A model generated the notes under the pieces. It had not been told where the DNA came from. It saw nothing but the letters and a program-made list of their open reading frames with translations, and did not search any database. Position numbers and translations under genes: made by a program. This document shows positions 55,914 to 64,000 of a stretch of DNA of 64,000 bases, piece after piece. Numbering within the stretch: position 1 is the first letter of the stretch; every line of letters starts with the position of its first letter. Location of the stretch: assembly GCA_004764695.1 (NCBI GenBank), contig SMSO01000014.1:1997148-2061147 (forward strand), written 5' to 3'. The stretch comes from Schizochytrium sp. TIO01 (Eukaryota; Sar; Bigyra; Thraustochytrida; Thraustochytriidae).

Positions 55914-57168
55914 TAAATCCAGGATTGCTTTGATACCTCTCTCCACACCAGCGTCAACACGGAACTTGCATTTCAGGTAGTAAGTAGTAAATAGTTCTAC
56001 TTACTATCTAGTAGTACAATCGCGAACAAGGAATAGAGAACAGAAATTTAGTGAAACAGAGGAAATGAGTTACGTAAGCATAGTATTTAACTACTAACGA
56101 GTGATATCAGCTTTTCATACAGAAGAATGTACGCCATTCACATGCATTTCGCACAGGTACATTGTAGTGTGGAGAGGCCTTCACAACGGATTGTGAAGAT
56201 TTCTCGTCATATTTGGGTGTTTCCGTATGTTGTTTGATGGGGTAAATACCAACCACATACACATTTGCACATTTCTAATTCTTTCGCCTCGCGTAAGCAA
56301 GAAAGTAACATGCCTACCACCATTTACGATTACCTTCTTTGGAGAAACCTGGACACCATGTTCTCTGGCAAAATCGCGGATATTTAAACACGTTGCCGGT
56401 GCCTAGAAAATTTTGAGCAACCAGTACAATCGTGTTTCTCATCATGGGCTGGTGTTCACTGCAGACTGTTACTTCTTGAAAACGGGAATATAAGATGTAA
56501 GAACAAAAGCTACCTAGGCTCGGAAAGATAAACCTTGCAACAGTCAACTTCAGAACGTTTCTTGAACTTTTGCATACGTGTCAGCATGATTTTTTTTCGT
56601 CGAAGTTTTAGTTCTCTATGTGTAGTATTTATTTCCGTACTTCAAGGGGTTGTCGCGATACCTAAGCGGAGGCTCACAAATTCGTACCATATCCATCTTA
56701 TCCCAAGAACACTATGGCGAAGTTTAACCCTGTAAGACCTAGAGAGATCAAGGCACCAAGCTTGCTGTTTTAATTTCGGAAATGAAGGTTATATCGAAAG
56801 AACCCAATATCTATTGATGCATCCAGGCTCTGAGTGGTGAAAATATTAAGAAGTTAACCTTTTTTCTGTTCTTGTTTACCCTCCACAAGCGTGCGAGAAG
56901 CTGACAGTATTCGCGTAAAGTCTTCAGTCGGCACGTGAAAGCAATAGGCTATCCGAATCTACATGCCTAAGACTTAGCAATAGGCCTCCAAGTACCAACT
57001 GGGTAATAAAATACAGGTGCGTCCGAAAAGGGAGTCAGCCTGGAAGTGAGGAAGGTGCAGTACTAAATTTCGATATTATAGACTTATGTACTACCTAACT
57101 ACTAGTAGTAGATCTACTACTACTCAGCGAATTGAATGAATTATAGTAATACAAAATAGCGAAAGCAC
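55914..57168. other. Intergenic, no supported gene; small inverted repeat
   Basis: This holds the promoter side of the TIP30-like gene. A perfect 10-bp inverted repeat TAGTAAGTAG/CTACTTACTA with a 9-nt loop lies at 55978-56006. The remaining frames (56314-56547 minus, 56535-56735 plus) carry no motif. Confidence 0.6.
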
Positions 57169-57657
57169 TACTAGGTACTAGTAGGTGGTAGGTGCTTACT
57201 AATAAAGAGAATGGCTAATGAATGAAAGAAGAGACATCTTCTGCAGACCAGAATCACAGAATAATCGAGAGCACCAGGACGATGGCCAGTCAAGACGTAG
57301 TACGTGCGCTCCAGCAGCGCGTTGTAGAGATTGAGAGACAGTCTCTCGATAAGGATATGAACATTAAGCATCCTCTGCGCTAGGTATGCCGAACGCTCCC
57401 AGCCAAAGATTGTCACCAGGCCTGCCTGCCTGCTATGGCGGTTGGCTCCGGCTCGGAGCACCATCTATATGTCTCGGAAGGCCTCTGAAGGCGGCTATGC
57501 AACGATGCAAATGAGGATCTTCGCGGATGCGCATTACTTGGAGGGTCTTCAAGTAGTTGCAATCTGCAAGGAAACTCGCCATGAATGCCTCACATTGTTT
57601 GTACACCCAGAGACTCGGGAGAGTAAAACTGCTCCTGTCGGAGCTCCATTAAATTAA
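57169..57657. other. Overlapping coding-like frames on both strands, unresolved
   Basis: On the minus strand, ATG at 57464 opens 97 codons to 57171. On the plus strand, ATG at 57282 opens a short helical frame (MASQDVVRALQQRVVEIERQ and on), and a second frame runs to 57657 (last ATG at 57469, MSRKASEGGYATMQ). A third short one starts at 57434. All show coding-like codons, so at most one can be real. The plus-strand helix looks like a coiled-coil start, but the obvious donor lies after an in-frame TAG. I cannot build a model. Confidence 0.3.
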
Positions 57658-57879
57658 TATGTGGACCGAGAAATCATGTACCGAGCTGATTAAGGGACTA
57701 TGGAGGAGCATTTTGTAAAGAGATATATCCGGCAATTAGGGGAGCTTGTCAAGGATGAGATTGCAATGAAGACTAACAGACGTTGTCACTGCTGCTGACT
57801 TTATTTTGTGACACATTTTGTAACGATGGGATGTTGATGATTTGGGGCGCTCTTATAATTTTGACGGCAACATTGTTTG

Positions 57880-59151
57880 ATGGGCTCACAGAAACATGTT
57901 AACTTAACCTCAGACAAACGTGAGGCTCTTACTAAGGAGCGCGCTGAGGAGCTCTTGAAGGATGCCGACCGTGAAGCTGTGGCCATCACACTAGGCACCA
58001 AGAGTTTTGGAAAGGATGCCTCCGCAGTTGCTGCCGAGATCTTGCGTGAGATGAAGCAGCTTGTGCACGCTGATATGGCTGATATTATTGCCGGCCGTCC
58101 AGAAGCTGAGGCCCTTGAGGTCCTGAAAGAGATGTGTGGCGCCTTGCCAGCTACTCAGATCCGCACTCTTGACTTGTCAGAGAACGCTCTTGGCGAGAAG
58201 GGTATTCGTGCCTTGAGTGATGTGCTGAAGGCCATGGAGTCCTTGGAAGAGATTAAGTTTATGAACGATGGTCTCTCTGAACTCTCCATTGAGTTGCTCC
58301 GCGATTGCCTTCCCACCAAGAATCTGCGTACTCTTCAATTTCACAACAACATGTCCGGCCCGGGTGGCGCTCGCGCAGCTAGCGAGATCATCTCCGCGTG
58401 CCCTGTTCTCGAAGACTTTAGGATGTCATCGAGCCGTGTTCGCCCTGATGGTGGTCTTCCGCTCATCAAGGCTCTCGTCGCTCTCGGCCCCCAGCTGAAG
58501 CGTGTGAACCTTTCTGATTCCATGTTTGATAGCGACTGCACTGAAGCTCTTGTTGAGGGTCTTCCGACTATGAACGAGGTCACAGATCTTATTCTTCGTG
58601 ATACTGGTATTGACAAGGACGCTCTTTTGGATGCTCTGGAAGACCCCGAGGTGCTTCCTAAGTTGGCAGTTCTTGACATTAGTGGTTTGGAATTGGACGC
58701 GGAGAGTGCAGAGAAGGTTGCCACCATTGTGAAGTCCCGCACTGGTCTGCGTATGCTGTGGATGGATGACAATGAGCTGGAGTCCGAGGGCGCTGAGGTC
58801 TTTGCTGAGAACGCTTCTCCGTGTATGTTGGAGATGCTTTCCGTGCAGACCAACCAGATTGGACAACGTGGAGCTGTGGCTCTCGCCCGTTTTGCGCTTC
58901 GCACATCAACCCTGAAGAAGCTCGAGCTTAATGATAACACGATCTCCGAGGTTGGTGTCTCCAAGGTAGAGTCCATGCTCGAGAAGAAGGGACGTAGCTC
59001 CGTGCTTGGAAGCCTTGACGAAAACGTGGACGACGCTGATGAAGACGAGCCCCTCGATGACGAGGAGGAAGAGGAGCTCGAGGATGCCGAGGATGCGGCA
59101 GAGGTTGACGACCTTGCTGATGCTATGGGCAAGGGATTGTCATTGAACTAA
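57880..59151 (+). CDS. RANGAP1: Ran GTPase-activating protein
   Basis: Single exon, 423 residues from ATG at 57880 (an in-frame stop lies upstream). A helical N-terminal region of about 90 residues includes KSFGKDASAVAAEILREM and AGRPEAEALEVLKEM; the latter corresponds to the segment with the conserved arginine of RanGAPs. Leucine-rich repeats follow (about 92-385), beginning IRTLDLSENALGEKGIRALS, then EEIKFMNDGL (site of the conserved asparagine), LRTLQFHNNM and CPVLEDFRMSSS. The protein closes with an acidic tail (about 390-420, repeated D/E), typical of the family. There is no C-terminal SUMO-acceptor domain as in animals and no obvious WPP motif as in plants, so targeting to the nuclear envelope must differ or be absent. 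It stimulates GTP hydrolysis by Ran on the cytoplasmic side. Codons are strongly biased to C/G/T endings, implying high expression. Confidence 0.94.
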   Translation: MGSQKHVNLTSDKREALTKERAEELLKDADREAVAITLGTKSFGKDASAVAAEILREMKQLVHADMADIIAGRPEAEALEVLKEMCGALPATQIRTLDLSENALGEKGIRALSDVLKAMESLEEIKFMNDGLSELSIELLRDCLPTKNLRTLQFHNNMSGPGGARAASEIISACPVLEDFRMSSSRVRPDGGLPLIKALVALGPQLKRVNLSDSMFDSDCTEALVEGLPTMNEVTDLILRDTGIDKDALLDALEDPEVLPKLAVLDISGLELDAESAEKVATIVKSRTGLRMLWMDDNELESEGAEVFAENASPCMLEMLSVQTNQIGQRGAVALARFALRTSTLKKLELNDNTISEVGVSKVESMLEKKGRSSVLGSLDENVDDADEDEPLDDEEEEELEDAEDAAEVDDLADAMGKGLSLN

Positions 59152-59579
59152 AATAAACACAGAGAAACCAAATTAATCAATATGAAATGCACGAATACTA
59201 CTTAAGCTCTTTCTTTATTTGTTGCCCAAAGAAGTGTCGTTTTGCCATTTAAGAGATGGATGTGTCGTCGATTCTTTATCTCTTTATCTTACTGTGTTTT
59301 TATCCCACTCTGTTATGGCTAGTAAGTTGAAGATTGTTGTGTGTGAAGGTTTGGAAGTGACTTCTTCTAATTTGCGCATACAAATAAGCGTTTTCCCTTG
59401 TACATAATATTGAAAGTCATACACGGCGCATTCAAATCAAATTTTAACTTCCTCCCGTCAACCAAAACCAATTGCTCTGTATTGCAACATTTCTGTAACT
59501 ATTGAAAACACGCATTCCGAATAAAAGTGCAGATGCGCGAAAGAGAGCATCATAATGGCATCATCACCTGCAAAAGCAA
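59152..59579. other. Convergent 3' region between RanGAP and DNAL4
   Basis: 428 bp between opposing stops; AATAAA-like AAATAAAC directly follows the RanGAP stop. No supported gene. Confidence 0.7.
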
Positions 59580-60031
59580 TCAGCATTTATAGCATAAACA
59601 AGACACATTCTGGTAGTGCACATGTATGAGCTGTCTTGCCTGATGAACAACATCAAAGCCAAAGCCTTCACCAATAATCACATGCCAGGGTCCACCAAAT
59701 TTTTTGTCCATGTTTGCTTTGATCAGAGATGCTGCAGACTGTATTCGATAGATCACATCCGAGGTAAATTGTGAAAATTAGTTTGCTGTCATTGGCCTCT
59801 TCCGGCCGTGTCTGATGGCTATTTAAGAGTTGGTTGAATTGAAAAACTTACTTCATATTCGTGAGAGGAAAGGTATTTATCAAGAGCCATCACAATGACA
59901 TCTCTGGACTCAGTTTCCATCTCTAGAACCATATCACAAGACTTGATTTGTGGAGTTTGCCTAAACTTCGACCAGCCCTCCATCTTGTACACTGGTTTAT
60001 CAAGAATCGCATTCGCTGGTGCAGCCGCCAT
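59580..60031 (-). CDS. DNAL4: Dynein light chain 4, axonemal
   Basis: Two exons. Exon 1 is 59852-60031 (60 codons from ATG at 60031) and ends SSHEYE at donor GAA|GTAAGT. The 113-nt intron ends CGAATACAG at 59739. Exon 2 (59580-59738) begins SAASLIKANMDKKFGGPWHV, then IIGEGFGFDVVHQ, and ends LCYKC-TGA. Joined, 112 residues against about 105 in animals. IKSCDMVLEM near residues 29-38 and MDKKFG-x2-WHV-IIGEGFGF are DNAL4 signatures distinguishing it from LC8. The fold dimerises and sits on outer-arm dynein in cilia. A GC-AG alternative (CATCAG|GCAAG at 59641 to TTTTGCAG) could replace the last 19 residues, but the unspliced end aligns better with the family. It shares a 545-bp divergent promoter region with the 6PGL gene. 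Confidence 0.9.
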
Positions 60032-60576
60032 GGTTCTTAGTCGCTTTTTTCTTCTTCGCGTTTGTCGATCAACTAATCTATATTCTCTCCAAACAGGCCA
60101 AACTACTGCCTACTTGCTCCAGAACTCCCGGTTATATGTGAATTGTACAATAGATACAGCCCTCGTCAGTTTCGACGCTGAAGAGTGATTTTACCGCGCA
60201 AGCTCACTCGTGTAGGCCTCTTGAAGTTCAAGGTTCTGGCCTCACCCATCTGGGCTCAACGGCCTCTTGATTGTTATTGTAAACATGTTTGTTTACAATG
60301 TAAATGGGTTGTGCAAACTAAAAATTAAAAAAAGGAAAAGATCTATAATGGATAGATAGCCTGAGATACAATGGGAGGAAAAAGGCTCCGACAAGGGCGC
60401 GAAAAAGATGAGTGAAGCGCTCAGGAAGGTCTTCGGCAGACCGGATTAAGCTCTAGACTGCAGATACCAGTTGGTGTTTGGGACGGAGCTGTAATACACT
60501 AGACGCGAGATTAGACTTTGCGAAGCCTCAATAGCGCAGGCGTGACAGTGGTAAAGGTCGGCGTTTCAGTCTGTGG
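60032..60576. promoter_or_regulatory. Bidirectional promoter region, DNAL4 / 6PGL
   Basis: 545 bp between two outward-pointing start codons. It includes an inverted repeat TAAACATGTTTGTTTACA near 60280-60298. No ORF of note. The regulatory role is inferred from layout only. Confidence 0.5.
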
Positions 60577-61479
60577 ATGCGAGGGATAGGAATTGCGTGG
60601 TGGCTCGTGGTGTTCTTTGTTGCAAGTTTGATTTCTATTACTCAAAGCGAAACTACAGAAGTTTGCGTGGAAGAAAAGGCCCAAGGATCTTTGGAGGATA
60701 ACACTCAAACAAAGGCTAAAATGACAAGCAACATTCTCAAATTCTCTAACAAGGACGACCTTAGCGCTGCTGTCGGAGAGCACGTTCTTCGCGTTGTCAA
60801 GGAGAGCGCTGACAAGGATAAATTTCTTGTGGCGCTTTCAGGTGGTTCTTTGCCCACTCTTCTCGCTGCTGGTCTCCTTGAGCACCAAGACGAGATTGAC
60901 TTCTCCAAGTGGCACATCTTCTTTGCCGATGAGCGTCTTGTGCCTCACGATGACCCCGAAAGTAACCTGTTGGCTTGCAAGAACGAATTCCTGGCCAAGA
61001 TCCCGGGTGTCAATGCTGACCAGGTTTATGGCATTGATTACGAAGTTTCGGTTGAGGAGGCTGCTAAGAAGTACCAGACTGTTCTTGAGACCGTCTCTGG
61101 CGTAAGTGCTGCTTCTGGTGCCCCTCCCCCGAGCTTCGACCTGATTCTCCTTGGTATGGGTCCTGATGGCCACACATGCAGTCTCTTCCCTGGTCACCCT
61201 CTCCTTCAGGAGACCGAGTCGTGGGTTGCCCCCATTGAGGACTCCCCTAAGCCGCCCCCTAAGCGCATCACCCTGACTTACCCGGTCCTAAATGTTGCTG
61301 AGAACGTATTCTTCTTGGCTGCTGGCAAGAGTAAGGAGGACGTTATTCCTCTTACTGCTGGTCTCACCTCCGAGGGTCTTGTCGAACTAGGCGAGGCAGC
61401 CTTGCCTGCTGCGCGTGTTCGTCCTACCTCTGGCAAACTTCTCTGGTTCATTGACGACGAGGCTGGCGCTAAGCTGTAA
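60577..61479 (+). CDS. PGLS: 6-phosphogluconolactonase, with possible signal peptide form
   Basis: Single exon, 300 residues. It hydrolyses 6-phosphogluconolactone, the second step of the oxidative pentose phosphate pathway. Family blocks: FLVALSGGSLPTLLAAGL, WHIFFADERLVPHDDPESN, FDLILLGMGPDGHTCSLFPG and RITLTYPVLNVAENVFFLAA. The full-length start has a 24-residue hydrophobic leader (MRGIGIAWWLVVFFVASLIS, then ITQS) that looks like an ER signal peptide. A second in-frame Met at residue 49 (60721) begins MTSNILKFSN and would give a 252-residue protein of the normal cytosolic length. Two products from alternative starts are therefore possible. An in-frame TAG at 60532 limits the 5' extension. 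Codons are strongly biased, suggesting high expression. TAATAAAAATAAT at the stop may serve in polyadenylation. Confidence 0.93.
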   Translation: MRGIGIAWWLVVFFVASLISITQSETTEVCVEEKAQGSLEDNTQTKAKMTSNILKFSNKDDLSAAVGEHVLRVVKESADKDKFLVALSGGSLPTLLAAGLLEHQDEIDFSKWHIFFADERLVPHDDPESNLLACKNEFLAKIPGVNADQVYGIDYEVSVEEAAKKYQTVLETVSGVSAASGAPPPSFDLILLGMGPDGHTCSLFPGHPLLQETESWVAPIEDSPKPPPKRITLTYPVLNVAENVFFLAAGKSKEDVIPLTAGLTSEGLVELGEAALPAARVRPTSGKLLWFIDDEAGAKL

Positions 61480-62287
61480 TAAAAATAATTTAGATTTAAA
61501 GAAGATATTTCTTTCGTATTTCCCATCTATAGCAATCGCAATAGAGTTTTAAAGGTGCTATACACTAGCCCATCCCGATTGGCCCAGTCAAACGAGTGTT
61601 AATATAACCTCGATTTGAAAATCAAGAACTCACTCCAAGGTTTGAAGAAACATCTATTTTATTTTATGAACCTGTAGTTAAGTTTGTTTTTCGCAAACAT
61701 TGAGACAAAAAAGTCAAGTGCGAGATTCCCTTGCTAAAGGTAGAATCATATTTTGATTCATGACTGTTTTCGACACAAAGACTAACAAGTTGCAAATCAT
61801 GATGCTGAGGATAGCCAATGAGTCAATGGATGTTGCCAACAGTGAAAAAACGGGTATGAAAGCAAGGCCATGACTTGCCTCCAAGATGAAACTCGCAGGT
61901 CATGCAATTTGAATCCATAATATTAAAGTCCTTTTAAAGAGCTGAACCACCAAAAATTCAATAATTGATACCTTTGTTCTCTTCTTGAAAAACTTAGCAG
62001 ACCTGCTATGCATACTGTGCGACATCTTCTCATGGTTACAAGTATTTCTAAAAATCTAAATGGATGCCAACATTGCTTCCTTTGTGATCAATTGCCAATG
62101 TATACCTACCTACTTACCTGCCTACCTCTCTACTAGTAGTTTTACATAGCGCATGCATTACAAAAGACAGTGCAAGAAATAAAAAAAATGAAGTCCACAG
62201 GGTCAAGCGTGCTGTTCTCCGTGCAGTCTATACATGCATTGTGGAGACAGATGATTAGCAGCAAACAGCACTGCAACGTAAACTTAA
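61480..62287. other. Intergenic, no supported gene
   Basis: AT-rich. It contains TACC/TACT-rich short repeats at about 62100-62145 (TACCTACCTACTTACCTGCC and so on). No frame of note. Confidence 0.6.
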
Positions 62288-62731
62288 ATGGCGAGCTTGC
62301 TCAGGGCCGCCGACGGGTCAGGAGTTGGACTTGAGAGTACACACCCCCGTGCACCTGTCGTTCTTCATTTACTGCACGTGCTCATAGTAATAGATAGGGT
62401 TTTTTGGGGCAATAGGGATGTGTTTAAACAGCTGCGTGAAGAATGGAACTCGCCTGTAATTTGGGGGATCTGTACATGGGAAGTTGTAAAGAGTCAGAAA
62501 ATTGTTGTGAATAAATATAAAATGCAATTTGTAACGTGTGCGCGTGTTGGACGAGACGAAAACTGCTCGGTTAGGCTCGACGATAAGCGCGCATATCAGA
62601 GGGACGGTATTGGTGATCAGTCAGTCAGTGCGTTGATGAGAGTCTTCTTGTTCGTCTTCGCGAATGTGATCATGAGAGGCTACTTGAAGCTTGTTGGTTT
62701 GGTTGCTAGGTTTGTGTGTTCTATGCGATAA
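62288..62731 (+). CDS. Hypothetical 147-residue protein
   Basis: An ATG at 62288 opens 147 codons. The C-terminal part is hydrophobic (VFLFVFANVIM, then LVGLVARFVCSM), so a membrane-associated tail is possible. There is no recognisable domain. Its stop lies only 54 bp from the stop of the minus-strand gene at 62786, matching the convergent layout common in this window, but codon use is less biased than in confident genes. Confidence 0.3.
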   Translation: MASLLRAADGSGVGLESTHPRAPVVLHLLHVLIVIDRVFWGNRDVFKQLREEWNSPVIWGICTWEVVKSQKIVVNKYKMQFVTCARVGRDENCSVRLDDKRAYQRDGIGDQSVSALMRVFLFVFANVIMRGYLKLVGLVARFVCSMR

Positions 62732-62785
62732 ATTGGCGAGGGAAAACAAATGTTTGTTTTGCCATCTGCATGTGGTGCTATGAAA

Positions 62786-63175
62786 TTATCGCAAGAAGCC
62801 GAAGCGTTTGCACTCTGCCAAGATCATACGGGTGCTCACTTCCCCTTTCATAAGGTTGTGATAAATTGATCGAACCAGCGCGAGCCGGGTCCTACCTTCA
62901 GATTCAGGTTTACCTTCCCGCACGCAAGCGCGAATAATGGCCTCAGTACTCTGCATCGGGTTGGAATCCTTTTCCTTCTCCTCTTCTTCCTCTTCATCCT
63001 CCTCGCCCTTCTTGATGAGGCTCTTCTTGGGAATCATTAGGATACGCTTTCCATCGTGCACAAGGGCATCGCCCCGCTTGTTCACATGGATGACCGAGAC
63101 GGACTTCCGCAGACTACCCTGAATGAGGGTTGCACGCTTCTCGTCTTCCTCGAGTTGCAAGGCAAAGACAGCCAT
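62786..63175 (-). CDS. Small charged protein with an acidic tract, function unknown
   Basis: 129 residues from ATG at 63175. MAVFALQLEEDEKRATLIQG starts a compact region (1-57) that ends with HDGKRILMIPKKSLIKKG. A run of aspartate/glutamate follows (about 58-70). A helical C-terminal part (75-129) includes STEAIIRACVRE, LALVRSIYHNLMKGE and MILAECKRFGFLR. Codon use is that of a real gene. I do not recognise the family. A GTGAGC at the GGE-VST junction could act as a donor, so the last 17 residues may differ. Upstream DNA (63176-64000) would be its promoter side. Confidence 0.6.
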   Translation of the reverse strand: MAVFALQLEEDEKRATLIQGSLRKSVSVIHVNKRGDALVHDGKRILMIPKKSLIKKGEEDEEEEEEKEKDSNPMQSTEAIIRACVREGKPESEGRTRLALVRSIYHNLMKGEVSTRMILAECKRFGFLR

Positions 63176-64000
63176 GATGGTTGTGTATTTGTTGTACTTG
63201 AATCACAAGAAACCTAGTTTCAGATTTGCTTGCTTGCTTGAATCAAAGACGGTACTGTACTGACCGCCACAGAGAAGGTCTATCTGTACAGCTAGGTATC
63301 CAGCTAATACAGTGCACGCACTTTCAATTACCCGCCTTTTGGTGTGTATGGGAGGTCCTCTAGGTGCGTGTTTACACCTCTGGCTCAAGAGATCTTCTAT
63401 AAGGTGCCTGCGATGAGCGAGGCGATTGAGTTCTATAGATGATTGATTTAGAATTGTACTGTGGAAGTACAATTTGCAGGTATGTACGGCAGAGGGGAGC
63501 GAGTGTGTGTGTGCTCACTACTTTTCCTTAATACTCCACGAAGTTCTGAAGACTATGTCCTAGCGAAGTAGGTGAGACGCGACAGATGTCGCTGCTGTTG
63601 CCCTGGTCGAGTCTGCCTGACCGCCTTAGCTTGTTTGCTTGGGATGCGCAGTCAGGAAGAGGCGCGATAAAGCTAGAAGTAAACGAAGAGAAAAGAAAGA
63701 AGATGATGGCGCCACGCCTCCTTCAATCTCAAGTCTAGCTGAGTGTTTCTTTCGAGCGAGGGAGCCGCTGTTATTCACGAACTGCTGCTGCTGCTGCTGC
63801 GGATGCTTCCTGTCTTAGCGATAGTTTCTCTGCTGTGATGCTTTGATGCCGCTGTGCAAGCAGACGTGCTCTAGGTCCTTTGGGGACGAGGGTTACCGCT
63901 TTGCCTGCGACGTCGAGGCGGTCTCTTCTTCATTCATTTATTTGGCTTGTTCTTTTACTTTTATTTTCATCATTTGTCAATTCATTCAGAGATTCATTCT
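63176..64000. other. Right-end intergenic, no supported gene
   Basis: A short (CTG)n run (63782-63800) and otherwise mixed sequence. No ORF above 90 codons on either strand that looks coding. Confidence 0.6.
63782..63800. repeat. (CTG)6 trinucleotide repeat
   Basis: Six consecutive CTG units in noncoding DNA. Confidence 0.9.

Noticed and set aside
58341-59132. 263-codon serine-rich ORF on the minus strand
   Set aside because: Antisense shadow of RanGAP caused by third-position bias; no start context or domain.
1-64000. CRISPR array, operon-like defence system, phage or plasmid features
   Set aside because: The window is eukaryotic nuclear DNA with spliceosomal introns; tandem repeats are microsatellites without spacers.

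Overview
The window is eukaryotic nuclear DNA. It shows GT-AG introns, an F-box/RCC1-type protein, a formin, the NEDD8 E1 regulatory subunit, RanGAP, an axonemal dynein light chain and CEP104. The two ciliary genes (CEP104 at 40173-43337 and DNAL4 at 59580-60031) point to an organism that makes flagellated cells. RanGAP is of the plant/protist type (GRPEAEAL and FHNNM segments) and lacks the animal SUMO-target domain. Most recognised genes are intronless or have one short intron. Together with a two-module PqiA-like membrane protein, this makes a flagellated protist my best guess, possibly a stramenopile of the thraustochytrid/labyrinthulid type. That placement is inference.

Layout. Positions 1-17000 are gene-poor and AT-rich with dense stops. 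They hold a 154-bp (TACA)n microsatellite, a possible STEEP1-like gene fragment beside it, and a 19-C homopolymer. Two genes follow on the minus strand: a small thioredoxin-fold protein (17037-17441) and a short F-box-like/RCC1-repeat protein (19167-20219). Positions 20.2-32.8 kb are packed with tetranucleotide microsatellites. Between them lie coding-like exons with plausible splice sites (23.3-23.9, 25.5-25.7, 27.4-28.4 and 30.1-30.4 kb) that I could not assign to a family.

From 32.8 kb the window becomes gene-dense. In order: PqiA-like 12-or-so-TM protein (+), NAE1 (-, one intron), CEP104 (+), membrane-anchored beta-lactamase-like serine hydrolase (-), PH-ankyrin-WW-formin (+), histidine phosphatase (-), TIP30-like NAD(P)-binding protein (-), RanGAP (+), DNAL4 (-, one intron), 6-phosphogluconolactonase (+) and a small acidic-tract protein (-). 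Neighbours almost strictly alternate strands, giving convergent pairs 150-430 bp apart and divergent pairs sharing 0.5-2 kb of promoter DNA.

The genes are functionally diverse: cytoskeleton and cilium (formin, CEP104, DNAL4), nuclear transport (RanGAP), neddylation (NAE1) and the oxidative pentose phosphate pathway (6PGL). Nothing suggests an operon-like system. The most unusual proteins are the claudin-like/PqiA fusion, and the formin whose FH1 region is replaced by three WASH-subunit-3-like helical motifs, the last two each followed by a very short proline run.
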